This document shows positions 15,301 to 24,075 of a DNA stretch of 64,000 nucleotides, one piece after another. The DNA comes from Argopecten irradians. Taxonomy: Eukaryota > Mollusca > Bivalvia > Pectinida > Pectinidae. Numbering within the stretch: position 1 is the stretch's first letter; every line of letters starts with the position of its first letter. The translations under genes and the position numbers were made by a program. The stretch covers positions 25,460,264 to 25,524,263 of the forward strand of contig NC_091142.1 in NCBI RefSeq assembly GCF_041381155.1. Reading direction: 5' to 3'. The notes under the pieces are model-generated. The model saw only the letters and a program-made list of their open reading frames with translations. It was not told the origin of the DNA and did not search any database.

Positions 15301-15639
15301 TATCTCATAGACATCTTATAGGAGTGTTAACCATGCATGGAGAATGGAAATCACTATGTTATAACTAAGAATTTGTAGACTTTAATTTATCAATATGTTC
15401 AAGTGAACTTATAAGAGATTTATAATAATGTAAGCGTTTTACTGTATTAATACTTACTGGACTGTTAATTTTTTAAATGTTGGTTCCTCTTGTTTTTTGT
15501 TTTTGAAGAAGAAGTAGTATATACAAACTCCAGCCAGTGCTGATAATATGAAGAAGTCAAGTGTAGAAAACATTCCTTCTTCAGCGGGGCCAGCTAATGT
15601 GGCCTCCACAGGGATCTCGGCATCAACAGAATCACTCAT
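166..15639 (-). CDS. Por: NADPH-cytochrome P450 reductase, complete, 14 coding exons
   Basis: This gene codes for the ER-anchored diflavin enzyme that passes electrons from NADPH through FAD and FMN to microsomal cytochromes P450 and heme oxygenase. Coding exons in order are 15639-15458, 14527-14473, 14208-14080, 13079-12930, 11026-10902, 10203-10114, 9092-8994, 8669-8553, 8232-8114, 5502-5324, 4898-4749, 3620-3356, 2600-2372 and 310-166. They sum to 2034 bases (677 residues plus stop), the usual length of the family. Visible parts are a membrane anchor (about 22-45), the FMN P-loop [11 protein letters not shown] (87-97), [10 protein letters not shown] (141-150), [11 protein letters not shown] (174-184), the FAD motifs RYYS (456-459) and GVATNW (490-495), NADPH site GPGTGLAPF (532-540), HIYVCGDARN, and the C-terminal Trp-Ser. 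All junctions are GT-AG and phase-consistent. No break was seen. Introns carry many repeats. The 5' UTR is split by an intron ending at 15656. Confidence 0.97.
472..2392. repeat. 36-bp minisatellite in Por intron 13, unit carries the splice donor
   Basis: About 53 tandem units of 36 bp fill most of the last intron and run into the end of exon 13. On the minus strand each unit reads GGCCATATATATGTTTGTGG then GTAAGTGAGCTCGGGA, which is the end of exon 13 plus its GTAAGT donor. Units vary mainly at CTCCCGAG / CTCCCCAG / CCATCCCAG and TCTTCCCCTG variants. Since 36 is a multiple of three, long meaningless ORFs exist on both strands. Confidence 0.97.
2372..2600 (-). CDS. Por: Por coding exon 13 (NADPH domain)
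   Basis: It encodes [20 protein letters not shown] through KVYVQHLL and GGHIYVC. The exon ends TGTGG|GTAAGT. Its last 22 or so bases are nearly identical to the unit of the minisatellite that fills the following intron. Confidence 0.97.
2932..3277. mobile_element. TTAA-flanked MITE, family 1 (Por intron 12)
   Basis: A 346-bp segment is bounded by TTAA on both sides, with terminal inverted repeats AGTGAACAGTCGGGCAA at the left and the complementary TTGCCCGACTATTCACT at the right. TTAA duplication is typical of piggyBac-type transposition. No coding capacity is visible, so it is non-autonomous. Confidence 0.8.
3356..3620 (-). CDS. Por: Por coding exon 12 (FAD/NADPH domain)
   Basis: It encodes [15 protein letters not shown] through GVATNW (FAD), [25 protein letters not shown] (NADPH pyrophosphate site) and FVRKD. 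Acceptor TGGACAG, donor GATG|GTAAGA (phase 1). Confidence 0.97.
3729..4037. mobile_element. Long-TIR MITE, copy 1 of 3 (Por intron 11)
   Basis: The ends read CTCGATATTCCAG and CTGCAGTATCAAGG, inverted to each other. The inner part shares GTACACTG, TGATGTACATCAAA and CCCTGGACTAT with the copies at 28501-28825 and 63770-64000. It is more diverged than the 28.5-kb copy. Confidence 0.7.
4328..4351. mobile_element. 24-bp TTAA-TTAA palindrome, MITE relic
   Basis: TTAA, then AGATGTTCCACCATCT, then TTAA. The 16-base core looks like the two terminal repeats of the TTAA MITE family at 23485-23847 (AGATGCTCCACC...) joined end to end with the interior lost. Confidence 0.45.
4361..4748. repeat. 31-bp repeats derived from the exon 11 splice donor
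   Basis: Four 31-bp units start at 4361, 4392, 4423 and 4453. The last is interrupted by a MITE and resumes at 4724, running into the end of exon 11. On the minus strand each unit carries AAAG followed by GTAGGC or a variant (GTAGGT, ATAGGC), then TTTTTATAGAA, i.e. the true donor AAAG|GTAGGCTGG plus the first 25 intron bases. Confidence 0.85.
4457..4723. mobile_element. TTAA-flanked MITE, family 2 (inside the 31-bp array)
   Basis: A 267-bp insertion bounded by TTAA, with inverted ends AGGCTCACTACCTTTCCG and CAGAAAGGTAGTGGCCCT. It splits one unit of the donor-derived array, so it arrived after that array formed. No ORF. Confidence 0.78.
4749..4898 (-). CDS. Por: Por coding exon 11 (FAD site)
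   Basis: It encodes [20 protein letters not shown], then [19 protein letters not shown] and [11 protein letters not shown] (residues 416-465). RYYS is the FAD isoalloxazine-binding motif. The donor CCAAAG|GTAGGC abuts a short array of copies of itself (4361-4748). Confidence 0.97.
5324..5502 (-). CDS. Por: Por coding exon 10
   Basis: It encodes [20 protein letters not shown] through TSSPESK (to residue 415), the [17 protein letters not shown] connecting-domain signature. Acceptor TTACAG|AG, donor TAAG|GTACGA. Confidence 0.97.
5844..8007. mobile_element. 2.2-kb TTAA-flanked non-autonomous element (Por intron 9)
   Basis: TTAA plus AGGATTTGTGCAGCCAAAA at the left and TTTTTGACTGCACAAATCCT plus TTAA at the right form clear terminal inverted repeats, and the whole makes up most of intron 9. 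None of the short ORFs inside resembles a transposase, so it is probably a decayed or internally replaced piggyBac-type element. Confidence 0.75.
8114..8232 (-). CDS. Por: Por coding exon 9
   Basis: It encodes [20 protein letters not shown] and on to [10 protein letters not shown], the GDHVAVYP element of the FAD-binding barrel. Donor GATG|GTAAGC (phase 1). Confidence 0.96.
8553..8669 (-). CDS. Por: Por coding exon 8
   Basis: It encodes [20 protein letters not shown] and on to [12 protein letters not shown]; the next codon (Arg) is completed by exon 9. DAKNP and SKIRY are conserved landmarks of the reductase family. Donor ATCAG|GTACAT. Confidence 0.96.
8994..9092 (-). CDS. Por: Por coding exon 7
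   Basis: It encodes [20 protein letters not shown] followed by [13 protein letters not shown], matching the start of the connecting/FAD domain. Acceptor ATTTTCAG, donor AACC|GTAAGT. Confidence 0.94.
10114..10203 (-). CDS. Por: Por coding exon 6
   Basis: It encodes [20 protein letters not shown] followed by GVEATGDQF, the family EEDF..W...[10 protein letters not shown] segment that leads into the connecting domain. The donor is a weak TTTAA|GTATGT. Confidence 0.95.
10550..10782 (-). repeat. Dispersed repeat in Por intron 5
   Basis: On the minus strand it starts near the GTGGGGGAGTTGGTTATGGG segment, carries CGTCTCTCTGTCTGTAG, and ends CGGGGGTATGAGTCTTCCAC. The purine/pyrimidine-skewed ends and GTCCGTC-like run resemble dispersed repeats common in marine invertebrate genomes. 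I cannot assign a family. The short ORF across it is not a gene. Confidence 0.45.
10902..11026 (-). CDS. Por: Por coding exon 5 (FMN domain end)
   Basis: It encodes [20 protein letters not shown] and then [21 protein letters not shown]. Tyr181 is the second FMN-stacking aromatic position. Acceptor TTCATAG, donor GGAAA|GTAAGT (phase 2). Confidence 0.97.
11315..12255. repeat. 34-bp minisatellite in Por intron 4
   Basis: About 27 tandem units of 34 bp with core TAGGACCAGATTTGGGCTAA and a variable CTTCCACATAAAA / CTTGCTCACAAAA part. Left-end units are the most diverged. Unlike the arrays in introns 3, 11 and 13, the unit does not match a splice site of its intron. Confidence 0.95.
12930..13079 (-). 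CDS. Por: Por coding exon 4 (FMN domain)
   Basis: It encodes [19 protein letters not shown], then [14 protein letters not shown] and [15 protein letters not shown] (residues 123-172). Tyr143 corresponds to one of the two aromatic residues that sandwich FMN in the family. Acceptor GCTACAG, donor GCT|GTAAGTG. Confidence 0.97.
13340..14079. repeat. About 65-bp minisatellite in Por intron 3, unit carries the exon 3 donor
   Basis: Roughly ten units alternate AAGCTCAYCATTTTATAGTG, ATCTAATTGAAGCA and one or two 14-base TGCCCCAGACAAAC modules. On the minus strand several units (near 13391, 13465 and 13540) read AAAATGGTGAGCTTGTCTGG, which aligns with the true exon 3 end and donor GAAATG|GTGAGTTTGTCT at 14080. 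Confidence 0.9.
14080..14208 (-). CDS. Por: Por coding exon 3 (FMN P-loop)
   Basis: It encodes [20 protein letters not shown] and onward to DPEECEM (residues 80-122). The donor ATG|GTGAGTTTGTC directly abuts a tandem array whose units copy this donor (see 13340-14079). Confidence 0.96.
14473..14527 (-). CDS. Por: Por coding exon 2
   Basis: This 55-base exon reads [18 protein letters not shown]. It has acceptor ATTTCAG|GCC and donor TCT|GTAAGTT. It forms the linker between the anchor and the FMN domain. It matches the position and the FVEKMK-like motif of vertebrate POR. Confidence 0.93.
14600..14773. mobile_element. 174-bp MITE (Por intron 1)
   Basis: Terminal inverted repeats CAGGGCAAGAAA / TTTCTTGCCCTG are flanked by a short CTAAAAA direct repeat, consistent with a 7-8 bp hAT-like duplication. 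Subterminal GGGCAAGTG repeats occur at both sides. The short ORF inside is spurious. Confidence 0.7.
15458..15639 (-). CDS. Por: Por coding exon 1 (start codon, membrane anchor)
   Basis: ATG at 15639-15637 opens [15 protein letters not shown], followed by the hydrophobic anchor [17 protein letters not shown] and a basic KNKK stop-transfer stretch. The donor CCA|GTAAGTA follows 15458 (phase 2). A splice acceptor (TACTTTCAG) ends at 15656, so 16 bases of 5' UTR share this exon and at least one untranslated exon must lie upstream. Confidence 0.95.
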
Positions 15640-15670
15640 TATTAATACTTGGAAACTGAAAGTAGAATAT

Positions 15671-17770
15671 ATAACAAGAGGCCCAAAGGGCCTTAACGGT
15701 CATCTGACTACCTTGACAATAGTAAAATTAATTATATATAGTGTCACTTTGTCAGGATCATGTCAGGATAATTTTCAATTTCTTACAACAAATTTTATTT
15801 CAAACAAGAGGCCCAAGGGCCTTAACATATAGGAAATTACTTAGATATAGTGTCATGGTAGTCATCTTCGATTTGGGATCAACCAGAGATGTAACAATAC
15901 TTTGTCGGGACCATGTCAGGATCATTTCATGTAAGTTTCAGCCAAATCCCACCCGGTAGAACTTGAGAAGAAGTTCAAAATGTGTTTTCAAGATGGCGGT
16001 TGTGGCGGCCATCTTGGATTTAGGATCGACCCGAAAAAATAATAACACTTTTTCGGGACCGTGTCAGGATAATTTCATGCAAGTTTCAGCCAAATCCCAA
16101 AGGTAGAACTTGAGAAGAAGTTCAAAATGTGTTTTCAAGATGGCGGCTGTGGCAGCCATCTTGGATTTCGGATTGACCCGAAAAATAACAACACTTTGTC
16201 GGGACCATGTCAGGATCATTTCATGCAAGTTTCAGCCAAATCCCAAAGGTAGAACTTGAGAAGAAGTTCAAAATGTGTTTTCAAGATGGCGGCTGTGGCG
16301 GCCATCTTGGATTTCGGATCGACCCGAAAAATACCAACACTTTGTCGGGACCATGTCAGGATCATTTCATGCAAGTTTCAGTCAAATCGCACCGGTAGAA
16401 CTTGAGAAGAAGTTCAAAATGTGTTTTCAAGATGGTGGCTGTGGCCGCCATCTTGGATTTCAGATCGACCCGAAAAATAACAACACTTTGTCGGGACCAT
16501 GTAAGGATCATTTCATGCAAGTTTCAGCCAAATCCCACTGGTAGAACTTGAGAAGAAGTTCAAAATGTGTTTTCAAGATGGCGGTTGTGGCAGCCATCTT
16601 GGATTTCAGATCGACCCGAAAATAACAACACTTTGCCGGGACCGTGTCAGGATCATTTCATGCAAGTTTCAGCCAAATCCCACTGGTAGAACTTGAGAAG
16701 AAGTTCAAAATGTGTTTTCAAGATGGCGGCTGTGGCGGCCATCTTGGATTTCAGATCGACCCGAAAAATAACAACACTTTGTCGGGACCATGTCAGGATC
16801 ATTTCATGCAAGTTTCAGCCAAATCCCAAAGGTAGAACTTGAGAAGAAGTTCAAAATGTGTTTTCAAGATGGCGGCTGTGGCGGCCATCTTGGATTTCGG
16901 ATCGACCCGAAAAAATAACAACACTTTGTCGGGACCGTGTCAGGATCATTTCATGCAAGTTTCAGCCAAATCCCACCGGTAGAACTTGAGAAGAAGTTCA
17001 AAATGTGTTTTCAAGATAGCGGCTGTGGCGGCCATCTTGGATTTCAGATCGACCCAAAAAATAACAACACTTTGTCGGAACCATGTCAGGATCATTTCAT
17101 GCAAGTTTCAGCCAAATCCCACTGGTAGAACTTGAGAAGAAGTTCAAAATGTGTTTTCAAGATGGCGGCTGTGGCGGCCATCTTGGATTTCGGATTGACC
17201 CGAAAAATAACAACACTTTGTCAGGACCATGTCAGGATCATTTCATGCAAGTTTCAGCCAAATCCCACCGGTAGAACTTGAGAAGAAGTTCAAAATGTGT
17301 TTTCAAGATGGCGGTTGTGGCGGCCATCTTGGATTTAGGATCGACCCGAAAAATAACAACACTTTGTCGGAACCATGTCAGGATCATTTCATGCAAGTTT
17401 CAGCCAAATCCGCTTGGTAGAACTTGAGAAGAAGTTCAAAATGTGTTTTCAAGATGGCGGCTGTGGCGGCCATGTTGGATTTCGGATCGACCCGAAAAAT
17501 AACAACACTTTGTCGGGACCGTGTCAGGATCATTTCATGCAAGTTTCTGCCAAATCCCACTGGTAGAACTTGAGAAGAAGTTCAAAATGTGTTTTTCAAG
17601 ATGGCGGCTGTGGCGGCCATCTTGGATTTCGGATCGACCCCGAAAAATAACAACACTTTGTCGGGACCGTGTCAGGAACATTTCATGCAAGTTTCAGCCA
17701 AATCCCACTGTAGAACTTGAGAAGAAGTTCAAAATGTGAAAAGTTAACGTAACGGCGGACGGCGCACGGT
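15671..17770 (-). mobile_element. Pearl/HINE-like element with 146-bp core repeats
   Basis: One end has the hairpin AGGCCCAAAGGGCCTTAACG (15674-15693), with a second hairpin end near 15806. The other end has GTTAACGTAACGGCGGACGG (17743-17762). Between them are about 13 tandem units of exactly 146 bp (15880-17740) holding the palindrome AAGATGGCGGCTGTGGCGGC/CATCTT. This left end-core repeats-right end layout is that of molluscan pearl elements and Helentron-associated HINEs; family assignment is inference. The serial 63-residue ORFs are translations of the unit. Confidence 0.75.
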
Positions 17771-17771
17771 G

Positions 17772-17852
17772 GACCTCCAGCACGGGGATCTCAGCAGTCG
17801 AAACATGATCACTCATTATCAAATACTTGGAAACTTGAATGTAGAATATATA
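17772..17852 (-). pseudogene. Decayed duplicate of the Por start-codon segment
   Basis: On the minus strand this segment reads ATTCTACATTCAAGTTTCCA, AGTATTTGATAATGAGTGAT and onward to GAGATCCCCGTGCTGGAGG. It parallels exon 1 (TTTCAG|TTTCCAAGTATT, ATGAGTGA, GCCGAGATCCCTGTGGAGG). It would give MSDHVSTAEIPV beside the real [11 protein letters not shown], but the acceptor AG is altered and no continuation follows. The pearl-like element lies exactly between this copy and the real exon 1. Confidence 0.75.
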
Positions 17853-17972
17853 AAAACTGATAAAACCATGTCATCCATTTTTTTTTTTATATTTCACATT
17901 CAAGATTTTAATCCACCTACGCAACCGATAAATATAGAGGTATTTACCAATGATGGAAAATATTTTGTTATT

Positions 17973-18128
17973 TAAGCATTGAAGTCACTATTTTTGAATT
18001 TCATAGGGGTATGAAAGAAATTTTGTTTGTAAACTGTGTGAATCCGCGTAGCAGATTCTCACAAAAGTTTGCAAACAAAATTTATTTCATAAACCAATGA
18101 AATTAAAAAATAGTAACTTTAATGCTTA
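17973..18128. repeat. 156-bp snapback palindrome
   Basis: The left arm (TAAGCATTGAAGTCACTATT, ATGAAAGAAATTTTGTTTG) is the inverted image of the right arm (CAAACAAAATTTATTTCAT, AATAGTAACTTTAATGCTTA) around a GCGTAGC loop, with a few mismatches. It could be a snapback MITE; transcribed, it would fold into a long hairpin. Confidence 0.8.
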
Positions 18129-18764
18129 TATAAATTTTTCCAGGCTTCTTTATAAAATGAAATACCTTTACACGTACGATTCCATTAATTTTATTTTTTC
18201 CAAATCGATACGCAACGTCAATGTTTTCTATTGTGACGTCAAGATAACGTCCGGTTTTTTGCGCCATTCTCGGATTTTATTTTTCTCCATCTTCTTTAGC
18301 TTATATAATATCAAATTGTGCATAAGTTATAATATTGTACAAATGTACACCATCAATCTTTTTAATCTGCATTTAATTTGAGGTATTTTAAGTGGAATTT
18401 GCTTTATAGGGAAGGGTGCATAATTAATGGGACAGGGTCTAATATTGGATACATTAACTATAAACAACCAAATGGCACAATATGTGTATGTAAACACTTA
18501 AAATATAATATTGTCATGAGTAATCTCCATGAATAGCTACAGGAATATATATACGACTATCCTTGAAGATGAACAATACACAGATGTATCCTCCACACTA
18601 CATTAAAGCACATGTACCATGCTGGCATTTAATATGGAAATTTTTTTTCGATATGTTTACTTTTTAGTGTTTTATGCATATAGTTAAGTACATGAATGTA
18701 AATAGTTTATCCCAACTTTATATTATTTTTGTCATAAATACATGAACACCTGTTTATCTATACG
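18129..18764. other. No gene or repeat recognised
   Basis: AT-rich sequence with only short shadow ORFs. It should be part of the Por 5' UTR intron or upstream region. No exon, promoter or known repeat could be supported. Confidence 0.4.
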
Positions 18765-21690
18765 GCCCTATATACCAGAGGTTTGTAGATCTTCTATACT
18801 GTGCCTAATACCATGAGGTTGTAGATACAGACCTATACCCAGAGTTGTAGATCTAAACTGAACATATACCAGAGGTTTAGAATCTATAGATCTATACTGA
18901 CATATACCATAGGGTTGATCAGATCTATTACTGACCTATACCAGAAGGATGTAGAAGTAAACTGACCAATTACCAGAGGTTGATAGATCTAATACTGGCC
19001 TATACCAGATGGGTTGTAGATCTAAAGTGACCTATACCAGAGGTTTGTAGAATCTATAGTGACATATACCAGAGGTTGTAGATCAATACTGAGCCTATAC
19101 AGAAGGGTAGTAGAACTATACTGACCTATACCAGGAGGTTGTTAGATTCTAATACTCGACCTATACCAAAGATTGTAGTATCTATACTTACTGACACTTA
19201 TACCAGCTAGGTTGTAGATCTATACTGAACCTATACCAGAGTTTGTAGATCTATACTGAACCTATACCAGAGGTTATAGTATATCTATACTGTTCCTATA
19301 CCAGATAGGTTGTATATCTATACTGTTCCTATACCAGAGGTTCCTAATACCAGAGGTTGTATGTATCTATACTGGACCTAAATCCAGTAAATAGTAGATT
19401 TAAAAACTACCCAATAGAGTGTTGTAGGATCTAACACTGGGGCCTATACCAGAGTTTGTTAGTGATCTATACTGGCCTATACCAGAGGTTGTAGATCTAT
19501 ATCTGACCTAAAACCAGTAATAGTAGAATTTAAAACTAGCTAGCCTATAGAGGTTGTAGATCTATACTGGCCTATACCAGAGGTTTGTATATCGAAAACT
19601 ACTTGGCCTATACCAGAGTTTTTAGAGTCTATACTGGACTTTACCAGAGGTTGTAAGATCTATATTGGACTATAACCGAGAGGTTGTAGATCTATACTGA
19701 CCTATACCTAGAGGTTTGTTAGATCTATACTGGCCTATACCAGAGGTTGTAGATCTATTACTGAAAACTATACCAGATGTTGGAGATCTATACAGGCCTA
19801 TACCAGAGGTATACCAAGGTTGTAGATCTATACTGGCCTATAACAGAGGTTTGTAGATCTATATACTGGCCTATACCAGAGCGTTGTAGAATCTACACTG
19901 GCGCTATAACAGAGGTTGTAGATCTATACTGGCGCTATACAGAGGTGGTAGATCTATACTGGCCTATACCAGAGGTTGTAGATCTATACTGACCTATACC
20001 AGAGGTAGTAGGTCTATACTGGCCTATAACAGAGGTTGTAGATCTATACTGACCTATAACATGAGGTTGTAGATCTATACTGGCCTTTACCAAAGGTGGT
20101 AGATCTAAAACTTGCCTACTACCAGAGTGTTGTAGATTCATACTGACCTATACCAGATGTTGTAGATCTATACTGGCACTATACCAGAGGTTGTAGATCT
20201 ATACTTGACATATACCAGTAGGTTGTAGATCTATACTGGCATATACCAGATGGTTGTAGATACAATACTGGCCTATATACCATAGGTTTGTAGATCTATA
20301 CTGGCCTATACCAGAGGTTGTAGATCTATACTGACCTATACCAGAGGTTGTAGATCTATACTGGCCTATACCAGAGGTTGTAGATCTATACTGCCTATAC
20401 CAGAGGTTGTTAGATCTATACTGACCTATACCAGAGGTTTATTAGATCTAAACTGACCTTTAACAGAGGTTGTAGATCTATACTGACCTATACCAGAGGT
20501 TGTAGATCTATACTGGCCTATACCAGAGGTTGTAGATCTATACTGACCTATACCAGAGGTTGTTAGATCTATATACTGGCCTATACCAGAGGTTGTAGAT
20601 CTATACTGGCCTATACCAGAGGTTGATCTAATACTGATACCAGGAGGATTGTAGATATATACTGGCCTATACCAGAGGTTGTAGATCTATACTTCTGCCC
20701 TATACCAGATGGTTGTATATCTAGTACTGACCTATACCAGAGGTTGTAGATCTATACTGGCCTATACCAGAGGTTGTAGATCTATACTGGCCTATACCAG
20801 AGGTTGTAGATCTATACTGGCCTATACCAGAGGTTGTAGATCTATACTGACCTATACCAGAGGTTGTAGATCTATACTGACCTATACCAGAGGTTGTAGA
20901 TCTATACTGACCTATACCAGAGGTTGTAGATCTATACTGGCCTATACCAGAGGTTGTAGATCTATACTGGCCTATACCAGAGGTTGTAGATCTATACTGG
21001 CCTATACCAGAGGTTGTAGATCTATACTGGCCTATACCAGAGGTTGTAGATCTATACTGGCCTATACCAGAGGTTGTAGATCTATACTGACCTATACCAG
21101 AGATTGTAGTTGTAGAACTATACTGCCTATACCAGAGGTTGTAGATCTATACTGGCCTTTACCAGAGGTTGTAGATCTATACTGGTCTATACCAGAGGTT
21201 GTAGATCTATACTGGCCTATACCAGAGGTTGTAGATCTATACTGGCCTATACCAGAGGTTGTAGATCTATACTGGCCTATACCAGAGGTTGTAGATCTAT
21301 ACTGACCTAAACCAGAGATTGTAGATTTAAACTAGCCTATACCAGAGGTTGTAGATCTATACTGGCCTATACCAGAGGTTGTAGATCTATATACCAAGGT
21401 TTGATCTATACTGGCCTATACCAGAGGTTTGTAGGATCAATACACGGCCTTATACCAGTAGGTGGTAGATCTATACTGGCATCTATACTGGCCTATAACA
21501 GAGGTTGTAGATCTATACTGGCCTATACCAGGAGTTGTAGATCTATACTGACCTATACCAGAGGTTGTAGATCTATACTGGCCTATACCAGAGGTTGTAG
21601 ATCTATACTGGCCTATACCAGAGGTTGTAGATCTATACTGGCCTATACCAGAGGTTGTAGATCTATACTGACCTATACCAGAGGCATTAG
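18765..21690. repeat. 30-bp minisatellite, about 95 units, homogeneous core and ragged left end
   Basis: The unit CTATACTGGCCTATACCAGA plus GGTTGTAGAT contains the BglII-type palindrome AGATCT. Units at 20700-21090 and 21530-21690 are almost identical, while those at 18765-19800 carry many single-base insertions and deletions. Ten-codon-periodic ORFs here are artefacts of the period. Confidence 0.95.
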
Positions 21691-21729
21691 TACATTAGGT
21701 TTGGGTACATGTATAAATAGTTGATCTAC

Positions 21730-22939
21730 ACACCTACATGTATATACCATGTGTACTTGTACTTTATTTACTCAGTCAATATAATACCTTATCACATCCA
21801 TGCAGTCAGAACGTACGTTTTACCTACATACACCGGGACATGGATATGTGTGTCACTGTTATAAATAACGTCATCAGACTTGTGCAGCTCAAATATAGAT
21901 GAGGTAATTTTAGAAGGGCTAATTGGGAAATCTGATGTAATTCTATATATTGTGTATATAGATGTATCAGCATTATTAATGGATGTGATGTGTATTAAGT
22001 TTTGGTAAGATAAATCACACACAAGTAAATTAAAAAAGTACAGAAGAACAGGGAAAATACACATATAATTCCAATCGAACCCAGTTCTCCAATGTAAAAA
22101 CCTGCTGCTCATATCAATCAAACCCAGTTCTCCAATGTAAAAACCTGCTGCTCTATTAACTGAGCCAAATTAAGATACAAGCCCCACAAACCACAGCGAC
22201 CCGCTCCTTTCACATTAGAAATGATTGTTATTTATGTTTGTTTGGAGCAAAAATAATATAAACTCTTGCATCTGTACACACAAAATACTTATAATAGTAT
22301 AGTCCTTAGCAAAGTGTGAAGCACTTCTAATTAGGGGACGTAACACATATCGTATTCAATCCAATAAGCACTGATGTCCCTATAAGGCCAAATAGCAAAA
22401 TATTCTTGTTTCTGGTAACACCCTTTAAAAATGAAGGGTTGGTAGGGAGGGATTTTTTTTATATATATTTTTTTCTCTTCATCCCAGTCTTGTAGTGACA
22501 AACTGTATTAGACTTTATTCAACCTTATATAAACCATGAATTTGATTCCCAGGAGACTGTTGGTGTCTTAGATTTACAGAATTTGTACCAAATTCTGGAT
22601 TTTGTGAAAAACCAAACAAAATTTAGGTTGTTATTTGTTTGCTTGAGGACAAAACTGATAAAAAGTTTTTGAGAAGGCACTGATTTTATAGGATCGGTCT
22701 GGTTACCGGAAACACAAATATTTTTTTGTTTGGCCTAAATGCCCTTCGCCTTTTTGAGGCCTATAATGTGAATTGCCTGGGCATAGGACCAAACTATCAA
22801 AACTGTATAGGTTTGCAATAACTTCGTCTTAATAAACACATTTTCATTTTTTTTTTTTCATTCTTTGAATTATAAAAGCCCTTGGGGCTTATTGGGTCAA
22901 ATACGATGTATAATTATGAAAATATAATTATTAATTAGG
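21730..22939. other. Intergenic region with a 49-bp tandem duplication
   Basis: No gene recognised. The segment AACCCAGTTCTCCAATGTAA-AAACCTGCTGCTC occurs twice in tandem (about 22078-22171). The rest is AT-rich unique-looking sequence. The Por promoter should lie somewhere upstream of 17.8 kb, but I cannot place it. Confidence 0.4.
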
Positions 22940-23300
22940 TTAAATTATCAAGTCCCGTAACTCATTGCAAATATTGATGGATTTTGACAAGTATCAAACC
23001 AATCCGAGATCTCATCAATACAAAGCAATATACCACATTTGGTTGAAATCGGACAATAAATATTTAGGTTATCGAGCAGAAACCATAGATATCTGTTTTG
23101 ACGATTTTTAAGTCCCATGACACTTGCATATATTGACAGATTTTGACCAGTATCGAACTCATCCGAGATCACATTTATATAAAGCTTCAGCCAAGTTTGG
23201 TTGAAATCGGACAATAAATACTGAAGTTATCACACGGAGACCATTTCTCAGACGTCGACGCCAACATAGTGATACCTATAAGTGTAGCCCTTGCGTAGGC
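22940..23300. repeat. Dispersed two-unit repeat
   Basis: Two related units of about 170 bp each contain ATTGA(T/C)(G/A)GATTTTGAC, TCCGAGAT and GGTTGAAATCGGACAATAAA. The right end ATAGTGATACCTATAAGTGT resembles a dispersed invertebrate repeat. The minus-strand ORFs over it are translations of the repeat. Confidence 0.55.
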
Positions 23301-23484
23301 AACACGAAAAATCAATGTGAATATGATACTTTGCAGTAAGCTCATTAATCCCCAAACAGTTCTAATGCATTGTGATTCTGATGAATGTAAATCTTTATCC
23401 GACACAAGCTCAATAATATCTCTTTATATTTCTTATCGTTGAAGACGATGATTTGGAAGAGACTTAGTAATTTGCTTTCTTTAT

Positions 23485-23847
23485 TTAAAGATGCTCCACC
23501 GCCGACAGAGCATAAATGATATTAATCATTTTAACAATAACTGGTGTTTAATCGTGTATATATATGTCTAATTAACACAAAAAATAATATAAAATAATTT
23601 ATTTCGCCTTTGGTGCATGCGCAATCAGTACTTCATTCCATTAAGGATATAATATTGCGGAATTTTATCGGGATGCAATTAATTATTTTTCATACTGTTA
23701 GCTTGAAGTAAAATTAGAAGCTCAAACATTTCAATGGAGGTAATGGTGTAAAGTAAGTAACTTTTGTAACTGATGAAAAATACTAAATCGTCTGCTCCTG
23801 TTTTTATAGTGAAAAAATACCATTTGTCAGCGGTGAAGCATCTTTAA
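23485..23847. mobile_element. TTAA-flanked MITE, family 3, copy 1
   Basis: TTAA borders and terminal inverted repeats AGATGCTCCACCGC / GCGGTGAAGCATCT, 355 bp between the borders. A second copy with the same interior (e.g. GTGCATGCGCAATCAGTACT) lies at 33791-34159. Confidence 0.88.
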
Positions 23848-24075
23848 CATATTTTTTTGCAGCTTTTTTCCAACCATTTGTTAAAAAAAATAATCTTGGG
23901 TAATACCAGTAATAAACCTTAGCTCTCACTACCAGCTTCCAATATAAATCTTATTATTGGCTGATCAAAATGCTGGCCTTGTCTTCATTCATGTTAGAAC
24001 TTTAGAGTCATGTAGGGCTTTATTTTTAGAATGATTAGAAGCAAAATCTCGGCCCATAGGGAGGTAATTCTGAAA

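Noticed and set aside
16207-17739. Series of 63-72 residue ORFs (MSGSFHASFSQIP...)
   Set aside because: Each is one 146-bp repeat unit read in frame; the pattern repeats with the period and has no start context or conservation apart from the repeat.
20709-21724. ORFs with GCRSILAYTR repeats
   Set aside because: They are translations of the 30-bp minisatellite.
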